This document shows, one piece after another, positions 22,782 to 36,700 of a stretch of 64,000 nt of DNA (position 1 is the first letter of the stretch; every line of letters starts with the position of its first letter). The notes beneath the pieces were generated by a model, which worked only from the letters and a program-made list of their open reading frames with translations, did not search any database and was not told the origin of the DNA. The position numbers and the translations under genes were made by a program. This stretch comes from Henricia sp. BOLD:AAB3569 (Eukaryota; Echinodermata; Asteroidea; Spinulosida; Echinasteridae), in NCBI GenBank assembly GCA_037783545.1, contig JBBELK010000489.1, positions 124,001 through 188,000 on the forward strand, read 5' to 3'.

Positions 22782-24563
22782 TTGAGGCTTCCTGACTGCT
22801 CTCACGCAAACCGTGGCTGTCTGTACACACCTCTTTGGGGTACTCCTGAGTTGTGCGCATGCTCAGTCATTCGGACTGTCGTTAAAGCACCGCAGTTTGG
22901 CTCGGCAATTTGGTCAAAGTGTGGTCCAAACGTCGGCAAATTTGGAGGTCGAAAAATGTTCCGACGAACTTCAAATTTTGCATGCCCTAAACTCTCTATA
23001 TTGCGCACTTGTCATAAAAAATTGACAGACTTTCGCCGGGAAATGGCAGAGAAATTTCAAAGTTTAGAAAAAACTGGGTTGAGGCTTCCTGACTGCTCTC
23101 ACGCAAACCGTGGCTGTCTGTACACACCTCTTTGGGGTACTCCTGAGTTGTGCGCATGCTCAGTCATTCGGACTGTCGTTAACGCACCGCAGTTTGGCTC
23201 GGCAATTTGGTCAAAGTGTGGTCCAAACGTCGGCAAATTTGGAGGTCGAAAAATGTTCCGACGAACTTCAAATTTTGCATGCCCTAAACTCTCTATATTG
23301 CGCACTTGTCATAAAAAATTGACAGACTTTCGCCGGGAAATGGCAGAGAAATTTCAAAGTTTAGAAAAAACTGGGTTGAGGCTTCCTGACTGCTCTCACG
23401 CAAACCGTGGCTGTCTGTACACACCTCTTTGGGGTACTCCTGAGTTGTGCGCATGCTCAGTCATTCGGACTGTCGTTAACGCACCGCAGTTTGGCTCGGC
23501 AATTTGGTCAAAGTGTGGTCCAAACGTCGGCAAATTTGGAGGTCGAAAAATGTTCCGACGAACTTCAAATTTTGCATGCCCTAAACTCTCTATATTGCGC
23601 ACTTGTCATAAAAAATTGACAGACTTTCGCCGGGAAATGGCAGAGAAATTTCAAAGTTTAGAAAAAAATGGGTTGAGGCTTCCTGACTGCTCTCACGCAA
23701 ACCGTGGCTGTCTGTACACACCTCTTTGGGGTACTCCTGAGTTGTGCGCATGCTCAGTCATTCGGACTGTCGTTAACGCACCGCAGTTTGGCTCGGCAAT
23801 TTGGTCAAAGTGTGGTCCAAACGTCGGCAAATTTGGAGGTCGAAAAATGTTCCGACGAACTTCACATTTTGCATGCCCTAAACTCTCTATATTGCGCACT
23901 TGTCATAAAAAATTGACAGACTTTCGCCGGGAAATGGCAAAGAAATTTCAAAGTTTAGAAAAAAATGGGTTGAGGCTTCCTGACTGCTCTCACGCAAACC
24001 GTGGCTGTCTGTACACACCTCTTTGGGGTACTCCTGAGTTGTGCGCATGCTCAGTCATTCGGACTGTCTTTAACGCACCGCAGTTTGGCTCGGCAATTTG
24101 GTCAAAGTGTGGTCCAAACGTCGGCAAATTTGGAGGTCGAAAAATGTTCCGACAAACTTCAAATTTTGCATGCCCTAAACTCTCTATATTGCGCACTTGT
24201 CATAAAAAATTGACAGACTTTCGCCGGGAAATGGCAGAGAAATTTCAAAGTTTAGAAAAAACTGGGTTGAGGCTTCCTGACTGCTCTCACGCAAACCGTG
24301 GCTGTCTGTACACACCTCTTTGGGGTACTCCTGAGTTGTGCGCATGCTCAGTCATTCGGACTGTCGTTAACGCACCGCAGTTTGGCTCGGCAATTTGGTC
24401 AAAGTGTGGTCCAAACGTCGGCAAATTTGGAGGTCGAAAAATGTTCCGACGAACTTCAAATTTTGCATGCCCTAAACTCTCTATATTGCGCACTTGTCAT
24501 AAAAAATTGACAGACTTTCGCCGGGAAATGGCAGAGAAATTTCAAAGTTTAGAAAAAACTGGG
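22782..24563 (-). repeat. B monomers including a marked dimer
   Basis: Monomers 22782-23672 are ordinary. Dimer 23673-24266 is marked by CTTCACATTTTGC and GGCAAAGAAATT in the first monomer, and ACTGTCTTTAACG with CCGACAAACTTC in the second. The same pair recurs at 34654-35247, 35545-36138 and 36733-37327, over 10 kb away, which shows long-range copying within the block. Confidence 0.8.
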
Positions 24564-26343
24564 TTGAGGCTTCCTGACTGCTCTCACGCAAACCGTGGCT
24601 GTCTGTACACACCTCTTTGGGGTACTCCTGAGTTGTGCGCATGCTCAGTCATTCGGACTGTCGTTAACGCACCGCAGTTTGGCTCGGCAATTTGGTCAAA
24701 GTGTGGTCCAAACGTCGGCAAATTTGGAGGTCGAAAAATGTTCCGACGAACTTCAAATTTTGCATGCCCTAAACTCTCTATATTGCGCACTTGTCATAAA
24801 AAATTGACAGACTTTCGCCGGGAAATGAAGAGAAATTTCAAAGTTTAGAAAAAACTGGGTTGAGGCTTCCTGACTGCTCTCACGCAAACCGCGGCTGTCT
24901 GTACACACCTCTTTGGGGTACTCCTGAGTTGTGCGCATGCTCAGTCATTCGGACTGTCGTTAACGCACCGCAGTTTGGCTCGGCAATTTGGTCAAAGTGT
25001 GGTCCAAACGTCGGCAAATTTGGAGGTCGAAAAATGTTCCGACGAACTTCAAATTTTGCATGCCCTAAACTCTCTATATTGCGCACTTGTCATAAAAAAT
25101 TGACAGACTTTCGCCGGGAAATGGCAGAGAAATTTCAAAGTTTAGAAAAAACTGGGTTGAGGCTTCCTGACTGCTCTCACGCAAACCGTGGCTGTCTGTA
25201 CACACCTCTTTGGGGTACTCCTGAGTTGTGCGCATGCTCAGTCATTCGGACTGTCGTTAACGCACCGCAGTTTGGCTCGGCAATTTGGTCAAAGTGTGGT
25301 CCAAACGTCGGCAAATTTGGAGGTCGAAAAATGTTCCGACGAACTTCAAATTTTGCATGCCCTAAACTCTCTATATTGCGCACTTGTCATAAAAAATTGA
25401 CAGACTTTCGCCGGGAAATGGCAGAGAAATTTCAAAGTTTAGAAAAAACTGGATTGAGGCTTCCTGACTGCTCTCACGCAAACCGTGGCTGTCTGTACAC
25501 ACCTCTTTGGGGTACTCCTGAGTTGTGCGCATGCTCAGTCATTCGGACTGTCGTTAACGCACCGCAGTTTGGCTCGGCAATTTGGTCAAAGTGTGGTCCA
25601 AACGTCGGCAAATTTGGAGGTCGAAAAATGTTCCGACGAACTTCAAATTTTGCATGCCCTAAACTCTCTATATTGCGCACTTGTCATAAAAAATTGACAG
25701 ACTTTCGCCGGGAAATGAAGAGAAATTTCAAAGTTTAGAAAAAACTGGGTTGAGGCTTCCTGACTGCTCTCACGCAAACCGCGGCTGTCTGTACACACCT
25801 CTTTGGGGTACTCCTGAGTTGTGCGCATGCTCAGTCATTCGGACTGTCGTTAACGCACCGCAGTTTGGCTCGGCAATTTGGTCAAAGTGTGGTCCAAACG
25901 TCGGCAAATTTGGAGGTCGAAAAATGTTCCGACGAACTTCAAATTTTGCATGCCCTAAACTCTCTATATTGCGCACTTGTCATAAAAAATTGACAGACTT
26001 TCGCCGGGAAATGGCAGATAAATTTCAAAGTTTAGAAAAAACTGGGTTGAGGCTTCCTGACTGCTCTCACGCAAACCGTGGCTGTCTGTACACACCTCTT
26101 TGGGGTACTCCTGAGTTGTGCGCATGCTCAGTCATTCGGACTGTCGTTAACGCACCGCAGTTTGGCTCGGCAATTTGGTCAAAGTGTGGTCCAAACGTCG
26201 GCAAATTTGGAGGTCGAAAAATGTTCCGACGAACTTCAAATTTTGCATGCCCTAAACTCTCTATATTGCGCACTTGTCATAAAAAATTGACAGACTTTCG
26301 CCGGGAAATGGCAGAGAAATTTCAAAGTTTAGAAAAAACTGGA
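24564..26343 (-). repeat. HOR, 3-mer of 890 bp, two copies
   Basis: Copies are 24564-25453 and 25454-26343. Both first monomers have GGGAAATGAAGAG (one base short of GGGAAATGGCAGAG). Both second monomers have CAAACCGCGGCTG, and each copy is followed by CTGGATTGAGG. Confidence 0.85.
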
Positions 26344-29300
26344 TTGAGGCTTCCTGACTGCTCTCACGCAAACCGTGGCTGTCTGTACACACCTCTTTGG
26401 GGTACTCCTGAGTTGTGCGCATGCTCAGTCATTCGGACTGTCGTTAACGCACCGCAGTTTGGCTCGGCAATTTGGTCAAAGTGTGGTCCAAACGTCGGCA
26501 AATTTGGAGGTCGAAAAATGTTCCGACGAACTTCAAATTTTGCATGCCCTAAACTCTCTATATTGCGCACTTGTCATAAAAAATTGACAGACTTTCGCCG
26601 GGAAATGGCAGAGAAATTTCAAAGTTTAGAAAAAAATGGGTTGAGGCTTCCTGACTGCTCTCACGCAAACCGTGGCTGTCTGTACACACCTCTTTGGGGT
26701 ACTCCTGAGTTGTGCGCATGCTCAGTCATTCGGACTGTCTTTAACGCACCGCAGTTTGGCTCGGCAATTTGGTCAAAGTGTGGTCCAAACGTCGGCAAAT
26801 TTGGAGGTCGAAAAATGTTCCGACGAACTTCAAATTTTGCATGCCCTAAACTCTCTATATTGCGCACTTGTCATAAAAAATTGACAGACTTTCGCCGGGA
26901 AATGGCAGAGAAATTTCAAAGTTTAGAAAAAACTGGGTTGAGGCTTCCTGACTGCTCTCACGCAAACCGTGGCTGTCTGTACACACCTCTTTGGGGTACT
27001 CCTGAGTTGTGCGCATGCTCAGTCATTCGGACTGTCGTTAACGCACCGCAGTTTGGCTCGGCAATTTGGTCAAAGTGTGGTCCAAACGTCGGCAAATTTG
27101 GAGGTCGAAAAATGTTCCGACGAACTTCAAATTTTGCATGCCCTAAACTCTCTATATTGCGCACTTGTCATAAAAAATTGACAGACTTTCGCCGGGAAAT
27201 GGCAGAGAAATTTCAAAGTTTAGAAAAAACTGGGTTGAGGCTTCCTGACTGCTCTCACGCAAACCGCGGCTGTCTGTACACACCTCTTTGGGGTACTCCT
27301 GAGTTGTGCGCATGCTCAGTCATTCGGACTGTCGTTAACGCACCGCAGTTTGGCTCGGCAATTTGGTCAAAGTGTGGTCCAAACGTCGGCAAATTTGGAG
27401 GTCGAAAAATGTTCCGACGAACTTCAAATTTTGCATGCCCTAAACTCTCTATATTGCGCACTTGTCATAAAAAATTGACAGACTTTCGCCGGGAAATGGC
27501 AGAGAAATTTCAAAGTTTAAAAAAAACTGGGTTGAGGCTTCCTGACTGCTCTCACGCAAACCGTGGCTGTCTGTACACACCTCTTTGGGGTACTCCTGAG
27601 TTGTGCGCATGCTCAGTCATTCGGACTGTCGTTAACGCACCGCAGTTTGGCTCGGCAATTTGGTCAAAGTGTGGTCCAAACGTCGGCAAATTTGGAGGTC
27701 GAAAAATGTTCCGACGAACTTCAAATTTTGCATGCCCTAAACTCTCTATATTGCGCACTTGTCATAAAAAATTGACAGACTTCGCCGGGAAATGGCAGAG
27801 AAATTTCAAAGTTTAGAAAAAACTGGGTTGAGGCTTCCTGACTGCTCTCACGCAAACGCGGCTGTCTGTACACACCTCTTTGGGGTACTCCTGAGTTGTG
27901 CGCATGCTCAGTCATTCGGACTGTCGTTAACGCACCGCAGTTTGGCTCGGCAATTTGGTCAAAGTGTGGTCCAAACGTCGGCAAATTTGGAGGTCGAAAA
28001 ATGTTCGACGAACTTCAAATTTTGCATGCCCTAAACTCTCTATATTGCGCACTTGTCATAAAAAATTGACAGACTTTCGCCGGGAAATGGCAGAGAAATT
28101 TCAAAGTTTAAAAAAACTGGGTTGAGGCTTCCTGACTGCTCTCACGCAAACCGTGGCTGTCTGTACACACCTCTTTGGGGTACTCCTGAGTTGTGCGCAT
28201 GCTCAGTCATTCGGACTGTCGTTAACGCACCGCAGTTTGGCTCGGCAATTTGGTCAAAGTGTGGTCCAAACGTCGGCAAATTTGGAGGTCGAAAAATGTT
28301 CCGACGAACTTCAAATTTTGCATGCCCTAAACTCTCTATATTGCGCACTTGTCATAAAAAATTGACAGACTTTCGCCGGGAAATGGCAGAGAAATTTCAA
28401 AGTTTAGAAAAAACTGGGTTGAGGCTTCCTGACTGCTCTCACGCAAACCGCGGCTGTCTGTACACACCTCTTTGGGGTACTCCTGAGTTGTGCGCATGCT
28501 CAGTCATTCGGACTGTCGTTAACGCACCGCAGTTTGGCTCGGCAATTTGGTCAAAGTGTGGTCCAAACGTCGGCAAATTTGGAGGTCGAAAAATGTTCCG
28601 ACGAACTTCAAATTTTGCATGCCCTAAACTCTCTATATTGCGCACTTGTCATAAAAAATTGACAGACTTTCGCCGGGAAATGGCAGAGAAATTTCAAAGT
28701 TTAGAAAAAACTGGGTTGAGGCTTCCTGACTGCTCTCACGCAAACCGTGGCTGTCTGTACACACCTCTTTGGGGTACTCCTGAGTTGTGCGCATGCTCAG
28801 TCATTCGGACTGTCGTTAACGCACCGCAGTTTGGCTCGGCAATTTGGTCAAAGTGTGGTCCAAACGTCGGCAAATTTGGAGGTGGTCGAAAAATGTTCCG
28901 ACGAACTTCAAATTTTACATGCCCTAAACTCTCTATATTGCGCACTTGTCATAAAAAATTGACAGACTTTCGCCGGGAAATGGCAGAGAAATTTCAAAGT
29001 TTAGAAAAAACTGGATTGAGGCTTCCTGACTGCTCTCACGCAAACCGTGGCTGTCTGTACACACCTCTTTGGGGTACTCCTGAGTTGTGCGCATGCTCAG
29101 TCATTCGGACTGTCGTTAACGCACCGCAGTTTGGCTCGGCAATTTGGTCAAAGTGTGGTCCAAACGTCGGCAAATTTGGAGGTCGAAAAATGTTCCGACG
29201 AACTTCAAATTTTGCATGCCCTAAACTCTCTATATTGCGCACTTGTCATAAAAAATTGACAGACTTTCGCCGGGAAATGGCAGAGAAATTTCAAAGTTTA

Positions 29301-32300
29301 GAAAAAACTGGATTGAGGCTTCCTGACTGCTCTCACGCAAACCGTGGCTGTCTGTACACACCTCTTTGGGGTACTCCTGAGTTGTGCGCATGCTCAGTCA
29401 TTCGGACTGTCGTTAACGCACCGCAGTTTGCTCGGCAATTTGGTCAAAGTGTGGTCCAAACGTCGGCAAATTTGGAGGTCGAAAATGTTCCGACGAACTT
29501 CAAATTTTGCATGCCCTAAACTCTCTATATTGCGCACTTGTCATAAAAATTGACAGACTTTCGCCGGGAAATGGCAGAGAAATTTCAAAGTTTAGAAAAA
29601 ACTGGGTTGAGGCTTCCTGACTGCTCTCACGCAAACCGTGGCTGTCTGTACACACCTCTTTGGGGTACTCCTGAGTTGTGCGCATGCTCAGTCATTCGGA
29701 CTGTCGTTAACGCACCGCAGTTTGGCTCGGCAATTTGGTCAAAGTGTGGTCCAAACGTCGGCAAATTTGGAGGTCGAAAAATGTTCCGACGAACTTCAAA
29801 TTTTGCATGCCCTAAACTCTCTATATTGCGCACTTGTCATAAAAATTGACAGACTTTCGCCGGGAAATGGCAGAGAAATTTCAAAGTTTAGAAAAAACTG
29901 GGTTGAGGCTTCCTGACTGCTCTCACGCAAACCGCGGCTGTCTGTACACACCTCTTTGGGGTACTCCTGAGTTGTGCGCATGCTCAGTCATTCGGACTGT
30001 CGTTAACGCACCGCAGTTTGGCTCGGCAATTTGGTCAAAGTGTGGTCCAAACGTCGGCAAATTTGGAGGTCGAAAAATGTTCCGACGAACTTCAAATTTT
30101 GCATGCCCTAAACTCTCTATATTGCGCACTTGTCATAAAAAATTGACAGACTTTCGCCGGGAAATGGCAGAGAAATTTCAAAGTTTAGAAAAAACTGGAT
30201 TGAGGCTTCCTGACTGCTCTCACGCAAACCGTGGCTGTCTGTACACACCTCTTTGGGGTACTCCTGAGTTGTGCGCATGCTCAGTCATTCGGACTGTCGT
30301 TAACGCACCGCAGTTTGGCTCGGCAATTTGGTCAAAGTGTGGTCCAAACGTCGGCAAATTTGGAGGTCGAAAAATGTTCCGACGAACTTCAAATTTTGCA
30401 TGCCCTAAACTCTCTATATTGCGCACTTGTCATAAAAAATTGACAGACTTTCGCCGGGAAATGGCAGAGAAATTTCAAAGTTTAGAAAAAACTGGATTGA
30501 GGCTTCCTGACTGCTCTCACGCAAACCGTGGCTGTCTGTACACACCTCTTTGGGGTACTCCTGAGTTGTGCGCATGCTCAGTCATTCGGACTGTCGTTAA
30601 CGCACCGCAGTTTGGCTCGGCAATTTGGTCAAAGTGTGGTCCAAACGTCGGCAAATTTGGAGGTCGAAAAATGTTCCGACGAACTTCAAATTTTGCATGC
30701 CCTAAACTCTCTATATTGCGCACTTGTCATAAAAAATTGACAGACTTTCGCCGGGAAATGGCAGAGAAATTTCAAAGTTTAGAAAAAAATGGGTTGAGGC
30801 TTCCTGACTGCTCTCACGCAAACCGTGGCTGTCTGTACACACCTCTTTGGGGTACTCCTGAGTTGTGCGCATGCTCAGTCATTCGGACTGTCTTTAACGC
30901 ACCGCAGTTTGGCTCGGCAATTTGGTCAAAGTGTGGTCCAAACGTCGGCAAATTTGGAGGTCGAAAAATGTTCCGACGAACTTCAAATTTTGCATGCCCT
31001 AAACTCTCTATATTGCGCACTTGTCATAAAAAATTGACAGACTTTCGCCGGGAAATGGCAGAGAAATTTCAAAGTTTAGAAAAAACTGGGTTGAGGCTTC
31101 CTGACTGCTCTCACGCAAACCGTGGCTGTCTGTACACACCTCTTTGGGGTACTCCTGAGTTGTGCGCATGCTCAGTCATTCGGACTGTCGTTAACGCACC
31201 GCAGTTTGGCTCGGCAATTTGGTCAAAGTGTGGTCCAAACGTCGGCAAATTTGGAGGTCGAAAAATGTTCCGACGAACTTCAAATTTTGCATGCCCTAAA
31301 CTCTCTATATTGCGCACTTGTCATAAAAAATTGACAGACTTTCGCCGGGAAATGGCAGAGAAATTTCAAAGTTTAGAAAAAACTGGGTTGAGGCTTCCTG
31401 ACTGCTCTCACGCAAACCGCGGCTGTCTGTACACACCTCTTTGGGGTACTCCTGAGTTGTGCGCATGCTCAGTCATTCGGACTGTCGTTAACGCACCGCA
31501 GTTTGGCTCGGCAATTTGGTCAAAGTGTGGTCCAAACGTCGGCAAATTTGGAGGTCGAAAAATGTTCCGACGAACTTCAAATTTTGCATGCCCTAAACTC
31601 TCTATATTGCGCACTTGTCATAAAAAATTGACAGACTTTCGCCGGGAAATGGCAGAGAAATTTCAAAGTTTAAAAAAAACTGGGTTGAGGCTTCCTGACT
31701 GCTCTCACGCAAACCGTGGCTGTCTGTACACACCTCTTTGGGGTACTCCTGAGTTGTGCGCATGCTCAGTCATTCGGACTGTCGTTAACGCACCGCAGTT
31801 TGGCTCGGCAATTTGGTCAAAGTGTGGTCCAAACGTCGGCAAATTTGGAGGTCGAAAAATGTTCCGACGAACTTCAAATTTTGCATGCCCTAAACTCTCT
31901 ATATTGCGCACTTGTCATAAAAAATTGACAGACTTTCGCCGGGAAATGGCAGAGAAATTTCAAAGTTTAGAAAAAACTGGGTTGAGGCTTCCTGACTGCT
32001 CTCACGCAAACCGCGGCTGTCTGTACACACCTCTTTGGGGTACTCCTGAGTTGTGCGCATGCTCAGTCATTCGGACTGTCGTTAACGCACCGCAGTTTGG
32101 CTCGGCAATTTGGTCAAAGTGTGGTCCAAACGTCGGCAAATTTGGAGGTCGAAAAATGTTCCGACGAACTTCAAATTTTGCATGCCCTAAACTCTCTATA
32201 TTGCGCACTTGTCATAAAAAATTGACAGACTTTCGCCGGGAAATGGCAGAGAAATTTCAAAGTTTAAAAAAACTGGGTTGAGGCTTCCTGACTGCTCTCA

Positions 32301-33762
32301 CGCAAACCGTGGCTGTCTGTACACACCTCTTTGGGGTACTCCTGAGTTGTGCGCATGCTCAGTCATTCGGACTGTCGTTAACGCACCGCAGTTTGGCTCG
32401 GCAATTTGGTCAAAGTGTGGTCCAAACGTCGGCAAATTTGGAGGTCGAAAAATGTTCCGACGAACTTCAAATTTTGCATGCCCTAAACTCTCTATATTGC
32501 GCACTTGTCATAAAAAATTGACAGACTTTCGCCGGGAAATGGCAGAGAAATTTCAAAGTTTAGAAAAAACTGGGTTGAGGCTTCCTGACTGCTCTCACGC
32601 AAACCGTGGCTGTCTGTACACACCTCTTTGGGGTACTCCTGAGTTGTGCGCATGCTCAGTCATTCGGACTGTCGTTAACGCACCGCAGTTTGGCTCGGCA
32701 ATTTGGTCAAAGTGTGGTCCAAACGTCGGCAAATTTGGAGGTCGAAAAATGTTCCGACGAACTTCAAATTTTACATGCCCTAAACTCTCTATATTGCGCA
32801 CTTGTCATAACAAATTGACAGACTTTCGCCGGGAAATGGCAGAGAAATTTCAAAGTTTAGAAAAAACTGGATTGAGGCTTCCTGACTGCTCTCACGCAAA
32901 CCGTGGCTGTCTGTACACACCTCTTTGGGGTACTCCTGAGTTGTGCGCATGCTCAGTCATTCGGACTGTCGTTAACGCACCGCAGTTTGGCTCGGCAATT
33001 TGGTCAAAGTGTGGTCCAAACGTCGGCAAATTTGGAGGTCGAAAAATGTTCCGACGAACTTCAAATTTTGCATGCCCTAAACTCTCTATATTGCGCACTT
33101 GTCATAAAAAATTGACAGACTTTCGCCGGGAAATGGCAGAGAAATTTCAAAGTTTAGAAAAAACTGGATTGAGGCTTCCTGACTGCTCTCACGCAAACCG
33201 TGGCTGTCTGTACACACCTCTTTGGGGTACTCCTGAGTTGTGCGCATGCTCAGTCATTCGGACTGTCGTTAACGCACCGCAGTTTTGCTCGGCAATTTGG
33301 TCAAAGTGTGGTCCAAACGTCGGCAAATTTGGAGGTCGAAAAATGTTCCGACGAACTTCAAATTTTGCATGCCCTAAACTCTCTATATTGCGCACTTGTC
33401 ATAAAAAATTGACAGACTTTCGCCGGGAAATGGCAGAGAAATTTCAAAGTTTAGAAAAAACTGGGTTGAGGCTTCCTGACTGCTCTCACGCAAACCGTGG
33501 CTGTCTGTACACACCTCTTTGGGGTACTCCTGAGTTGTGCGCATGCTCAGTCATTCGGACTGTCGTTAACGCACCGCAGTTTGGCTCGGCAATTTGGTCA
33601 AAGTGTGGTCCAAACGTCGGCAAATTTGGAGGTCGAAAAATGTTCCGACGAACTTCAAATTTTGCATGCCCTAAACTCTCTATATTGCGCACTTGTCATA
33701 AAAAATTGACAGACTTTCGCCGGGAAATGGCAGAGAAATTTCAAAGTTTAGAAAAAACTGGG
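25750..33762 (-). repeat. Large HOR, two copies of ~14 monomers (4153 and 3860 bp)
   Basis: Copy 1 is 25750-29902 (14 monomers) and copy 2 is 29903-33762 (13 monomers). Order-preserving markers are CCGCGG at 25750/29903 and 27235/31388, TCTTTAACG at 26641/30794, GTTTAAAAAAAACTGG before 27532/31685, a shortened A-run before 28122/32278, and TTTTACATG at 28716/32575. Copy 1 has one extra CCGCGG monomer (28419) with no partner in copy 2. CCGCGG at 33763 begins a third, partial copy. Confidence 0.82.
27781..29845 (-). other. Cluster of single-base losses inside HOR copy 1
   Basis: Within about 2 kb there are single-base losses near 27781 (GACTTCGCC), 27855 (CAAACGCGG), 28005 (TGTTCGACG), 29429 (GTTTGCTCGG), 29484 (CGAAAATG), 29546 and 29842 (one A fewer in the A-run), plus a 3-base gain near 28885 (GGTGGTCG). 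Most corresponding sites in copy 2 are intact. Elsewhere in block B such changes are rare. Either this stretch is poorly polished sequence or the copy has decayed unusually fast. Confidence 0.7.
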
Positions 33763-36700
33763 TTGAGGCTTCCTGACTGCTCTCACGCAAACCGCGGCTG
33801 TCTGTACACACCTCTTTGGGGTACTTCTGAGTTGTGCGCATGCTCAGTCATTCGGACTGTCGTTAACGCACCGCAGTTTGGCTCGGCAATTTGGTCAAAG
33901 TGTGGTCCAAACGTCGGCAAATTTGGAGGTCGAAAAATGTTCCGACGAACTTCAAATTTTGCATGCCCTAAACTCTCTATATTGCGCACTTGTCATAAAA
34001 AATTGACAGACTTTCGCCGGGAAATGGCAGAGAAATTTCAAAGTTTAGAAAAAACTGGATTGAGGCTTCCTGACTGCTCTCACGCAAACCGTGGCTGTCT
34101 GTACACACCTCTTTGGGGTACTCCTGAGTTGTGCGCATGCTCAGTCATTCGGACTGTCGTTAACGCACCGCAGTTTGGCTCGGCAATTTGGTCAAAGTGT
34201 GGTCCAAACGTCGGCAAATTTGGAGGTCGAAAAATGTTCCGACGAACTTCAAATTTTGCATGCCCTAAACTCTCTATATTGCGCACTTGTCATAAAAAAT
34301 TGACAGACTTTCGCCGGGAAATGGCAGAGAAATTTCAAAGTTTAGAAAAAACTGGGTTGAGGCTTCCTGACTGCTCTCACGCAAACCGTGGCTGTCTGTA
34401 CACACCTCTTTGGGGTACTCCTGAGTTGTGCGCATGCTCAGTCATTCGGACTGTCGTTAACGCACCGCAGTTTGGCTCGGCAATTTGGTCAAAGTGTGGT
34501 CCAAACGTCGGCAAATTTGGAGGTCGAAAAATGTTCCGACGAACTTCAAATTTTGCATGCCCTAAACTCTCTATATTGCGCACTTGTCATAAAAAATTGA
34601 CAGACTTTCGCCGGGAAATGGCAGAGAAATTTCAAAGTTTAGAAAAAAATGGGTTGAGGCTTCCTGACTGCTCTCACGCAAACCGTGGCTGTCTGTACAC
34701 ACCTCTTTGGGGTACTCCTGAGTTGTGCGCATGCTCAGTCATTCGGACTGTCGTTAACGCACCGCAGTTTGGCTCGGCAATTTGGTCAAAGTGTGGTCCA
34801 AACGTCGGCAAATTTGGAGGTCGAAAAATGTTCCGACGAACTTCACATTTTGCATGCCCTAAACTCTCTATATTGCGCACTTGTCATAAAAAATTGACAG
34901 ACTTTCGCCGGGAAATGGCAAAGAAATTTCAAAGTTTAGAAAAAAATGGGTTGAGGCTTCCTGACTGCTCTCACGCAAACCGTGGCTGTCTCTACACACC
35001 TCTTTGGGGTACTCCTGAGTTGTGCGCATGCTCAGTCATTCGGACTGTCTTTAACGCACCGCAGTTTGGCTCGGCAATTTGGTCAAAGTGTGGTCCAAAC
35101 GTCGGCAAATTTGGAGGTCGAAAAATGTTCCGACAAACTTCAAATTTTGCATGCCCTAAACTCTCTATATTGCGCACTTGTCATAAAAAATTGACAGACT
35201 TTCGCCGGGAAATGGCAGAGAAATTTCAAAGTTTAGAAAAAAATGGGTTGAGGCTTTCTGACTGCTCTCACGCAAACCGTGGCTGTCTGTACACACCTCT
35301 TTGGGGTACTCCTGAGTTGTGCGCATGCTCAGTCATTCGGACTGTCTTTAACGCACCGCAGTTTGGCTCGGCAATTTGGTCAAAGTGTGGTCCAAACGTC
35401 GGCAAATTTGGAGGTCGAAAAATGTTCCGACAAACTTCAAATTTTGCATGCCCTAAACTCTCTATATTGCGCACTTGTCATAAAAAATTGACAGACTTTC
35501 GCCGGGAAATGGCAGAGAAATTTCAAAGTTTAGAAAAAACTGGGTTGAGGCTTCCTGACTGCTCTCACGCAAACCGTGGCTGTCTGTACACACCTCTTTG
35601 GGGTACTCCTGAGTTGTGCGCATGCTCAGTCATTCGGACTGTCGTTAACGCACCGCAGTTTGGCTCGGCAATTTGGTCAAAGTGTGGTCCAAACGTCGGC
35701 AAATTTGGAGGTCGAAAAATGTTCCGACGAACTTCACATTTTGCATGCCCTAAACTCTCTATATTGCGCACTTGTCATAAAAAATTGACAGACTTTCGCC
35801 GGGAAATGGCAAAGAAATTTCAAAGTTTAGAAAAAAATGGGTTGAGGCTTCCTGACTGCTCTCACGCAAACCGTGGCTGTCTGTACACACCTCTTTGGGG
35901 TACTCCTGAGTTGTGCGCATGCTCAGTCATTCGGACTGTCTTTAACGCACCGCAGTTTGGCTCGGCAATTTGGTCAAAGTGTGGTCCAAACGTCGGCAAA
36001 TTTGGAGGTCGAAAAATGTTCCGACAAACTTCAAATTTTGCATGCCCTAAACTCTCTATATTGCGCACTTGTCATAAAAAATTGACAGACTTTCGCCGGG
36101 AAATGGCAGAGAAATTTCAAAGTTTAGAAAAAACTGGGTTGAGGCTTCCTGACTGCTCTCACGCAAACCGTGGCTGTCTGTACACACCTCTTTGGGGTAC
36201 TCCTGAGTTGTGCGCATGCTCAGTCATTCGGACTGTCGTTAACGCACCGCAGTTTGGCTCGGCAATTTGGTCAAAGTGTGGTCCAAACGTCGGCAAATTT
36301 GGAGGTCGAAAAATGTTCCGACGAACTTCAAATGTTGCATGCCCTAAACTCTCTATATTGCGCACTTGTCATAAAAAATTGACAGACTTTCGCCGGGAAA
36401 TGGCAGAGAAATTTCAAAGTTTAGAAAAAACTGGGTTGAGGCTTCCTGACTGCTCTCACGCAAACCGTGGCTGTCTGTACACACCTCTTTGGGGTACTCC
36501 TGAGTTGTGCGCATGCTCAGTCATTCGGACTGTCGTTAACGCACCGCAGTTTGGCTCGGCAATTTGGTCAAAGTGTGGTCCAAACGTCGGCAAATTTGGA
36601 GGTCGAAAAATGTTCCGACGAACTTCAAATTTTGCATGCCCTAAACTCTCTATATTGCGCACTTGTCATAAAAAATTGACAGACTTTCGCCGGGAAATGG

